From NCBI GenBank assembly GCA_902574335.1, contig CACGNO010000001.1:1-48008 (forward strand): a stretch of 48,008 nucleotides of DNA. Reading direction: 5' to 3'. The position numbers were made by a program, and so were the translations under genes. Source of the DNA: an uncultured Bacteroidota bacterium. Its GTDB lineage: Bacteria; Bacteroidota; Bacteroidia; Flavobacteriales; Flavobacteriaceae. The notes below the pieces were generated by a model, which worked only from the letters and a program-made list of their open reading frames with translations, was not told the origin of the DNA and did not search any database. Position 1 is the first letter of the stretch. Each line of letters begins with the position of its first letter. This document shows, in pieces, positions 46,464 to 48,008 of this stretch.

Positions 46464-46806
46464 TAATCTTCCACCTGAAATTATATCAACCATAGAAAGA
46501 GAATTAAAGCTTTTTTACTTTAATGCATTTAAGAGGAGATCAAAAAACCTATTAACTCTTGAATTAATAAAAGAGTGTTATACCGACCAAATTGAATACT
46601 TTACTACCCACATTTTAGAGCTCATTTCAAAATTTGATAGAAAGTTAATAAAGGAGGAGCTTTTAAAAGATTTATTCGATTTTAAAAAAAATGAGGGTTG
46701 TAATAAGAAAATTTTAGAGACCTTAATATTGCATCTCGGTGAGAGGTATGATAAACTTCAAATAACCCCCTCAGAATTGAAATCACTACTTTTGTTTGAA
46801 GATTAA
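46438..46806 (+). CDS. Hypothetical protein (122 aa, helical), TTG start overlapping the ABC ATPase gene
   Basis: NNLPPEIISTIERELKLFYFNAFKRRSKNLLTLELIKECYTDQIEYFTTHILELISKFDRKLIKEELLKDL; no ATG in the N-terminal region. Confidence 0.6.
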   Translation: MKATLQKSNNLPPEIISTIERELKLFYFNAFKRRSKNLLTLELIKECYTDQIEYFTTHILELISKFDRKLIKEELLKDLFDFKKNEGCNKKILETLILHLGERYDKLQITPSELKSLLLFED

Positions 46807-46854
46807 TTTGCTTAATGGCATATTTTTTGAAAAAATCAAATCAATAAGTTTAGC

Positions 46855-47388
46855 ATGAAACAAATTGTTGCTTTTGGAGCTAGTTCATCAAAAAAATCTA
46901 TCAATAAGGATTTAGCATCTTATGCTGCCTCAGTTATTGAAGATGCTAATGTATTGATATTGGACCTTAATGATTTTGAAATGCCTATTTATAGTATCGA
47001 TTATGAGAATGATCATGGTATACCAGAAAAAGCATTTAAGTTCAAGGAAAAACTTAAAACTGCAGATGGAATAATAATTTCTTTTGCAGAACATAACAGT
47101 GTTTATACAGCAGCTTTTAAAAATATTTTTGATTGGATATCCAGAATTGAAAAAGTTGTATGGTTTAATAAGCCTATGTTTTTATTGTCAACATCTGATG
47201 GTGACAGGGGAGCTAAAACTGTTCTTCAAATTGCATATAATAGGATGTCATTTGGTAATCCTCATAAAATCCCAACATTCTCTCTGCCAAATTTTAAGAA
47301 GAATTTTGATAAAAATAATGGTATACTTGATATCGACTTGAATGATGAGTTTCAGAATGCATTAAAAGTTTTTATCTCAAATCTATAA
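46855..47388 (+). CDS. NADPH-dependent FMN reductase-like NAD(P)H-dependent oxidoreductase
   Basis: IVAFGASSSKKSINKDLASYAA, GIIISFAEHNSVYTAAFKNIFDWIS. Confidence 0.92.
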   Translation: MKQIVAFGASSSKKSINKDLASYAASVIEDANVLILDLNDFEMPIYSIDYENDHGIPEKAFKFKEKLKTADGIIISFAEHNSVYTAAFKNIFDWISRIEKVVWFNKPMFLLSTSDGDRGAKTVLQIAYNRMSFGNPHKIPTFSLPNFKKNFDKNNGILDIDLNDEFQNALKVFISNL

Positions 47389-47391
47389 TAC

Positions 47392-48008
47392 ATGTCTGTA
47401 GAAGTATTTACAAAAGAGCAACAGGCTCGTGGGAATTTTAATAATGGAGAGATCCTTGAGTATAAACCTATTGGATTTGCACAAGATGGAGGTGATTTAA
47501 AGCCTTACTCTAATTTGTTTTATTGGGCTCACGCATGGACTCCTGGCAATAAAAGTACAATAGGCCTGCACCCTCATCAAGGATTTGAAATTTGCAGTTT
47601 TGTTTTAAATGGAAATATAAATCACTTCGACACAAAACAAAATAAATGGATTCCTCTGTCTGAGGGTGATGTTCAAATAATTAGAGCTGGCAATGGAATT
47701 TCACATGCAGAAGAAATTGACAATCATTCAGAAATCTTTCAAATTTGGTTTGATCCAGATTTGTCGAAAAGTTTAAATAATGAGGCAACATATGATGATT
47801 ATAAATCAAGTGAATTTCCAACTGTTGTATTAGAAAATATGACAAAAAAAATCATCAAAGGCTCAAATTCTCCATTGAAAATGGACACTCAAGATGTTTT
47901 AATAAATGAATATAATTTAGGAGTTGGAGATCATTCAATCAAGATAGAAATGAATTTTATTCATTCTCTTTTTGTCGTTTCAGGAAGCTTAGTTTATAAT
48001 AGCTCTAC
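47392..48008 (+). CDS. Pirin family protein (3' truncated by window edge)
   Basis: ATG 47392; MSVEVFTKEQQARGNFNNGEILEYKPIGFAQDGGDLKPYSNLFYWAHAWTPGNKSTIGLHPHQGFEICSFVLNG...GNGISHAEE; open to window end. Confidence 0.88.
   Translation, partial: MSVEVFTKEQQARGNFNNGEILEYKPIGFAQDGGDLKPYSNLFYWAHAWTPGNKSTIGLHPHQGFEICSFVLNGNINHFDTKQNKWIPLSEGDVQIIRAGNGISHAEEIDNHSEIFQIWFDPDLSKSLNNEATYDDYKSSEFPTVVLENMTKKIIKGSNSPLKMDTQDVLINEYNLGVGDHSIKIEMNFIHSLFVVSGSLVYNSS

Noticed and set aside
47084-47341. 85-aa ORF within the FMN reductase gene
   Set aside because: Alternative frame inside a convincing conserved gene

Overview
AT-rich, gene-dense chromosomal window. From protein family content (split F-type ATPase operon next to a bactofilin, SprE/PorW-like TPR protein, DUF4292, DUF4834-YfhO, DUF4286, DUF5687) and TAnnTTTG-type promoters, I infer a marine Flavobacteriia-like bacterium. 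The first part is a bactofilin / F0F1-ATPase (atpZ-B-E-F-H-A-G) / dut / DUF4292 / EnvC-like / uvrA run. It is followed by a minus-strand, translationally coupled glycan operon (DUF4834, YfhO, methyltransferase, two glycosyltransferases, flippase). Then come a beta-barrel with a lysine-rich tail, a GNAT-like protein and mnmE. An accessory region at about 22.5-31 kb holds small envelope proteins, tandem duplicated lipoproteins, a sulfatase, GH16, CIA30, ricin-like and Kazal-like lipoproteins, and an SSS symporter. The rest is mixed housekeeping and accessory genes, including serine hydrolases, a CPBP protease, a DUF5687 ABC exporter and a truncated pirin at the right edge. The most notable observations are: (i) a DUF4834-like gene whose membrane helix and soluble tail lie in different frames joined at an A9 tract; (ii) an AtpZ-like ORF with no canonical start codon, absent from the ORF track; (iii) tandem lipoproteins with near-identical leaders and diverged mature domains; (iv) an internally duplicated membrane protein within a cluster of small envelope proteins; (v) several micro-ORF clusters missed by the ORF track. 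No rRNA, tRNA, CRISPR array or transposase was recognised by eye. All family calls are from reading motifs, not from searches.
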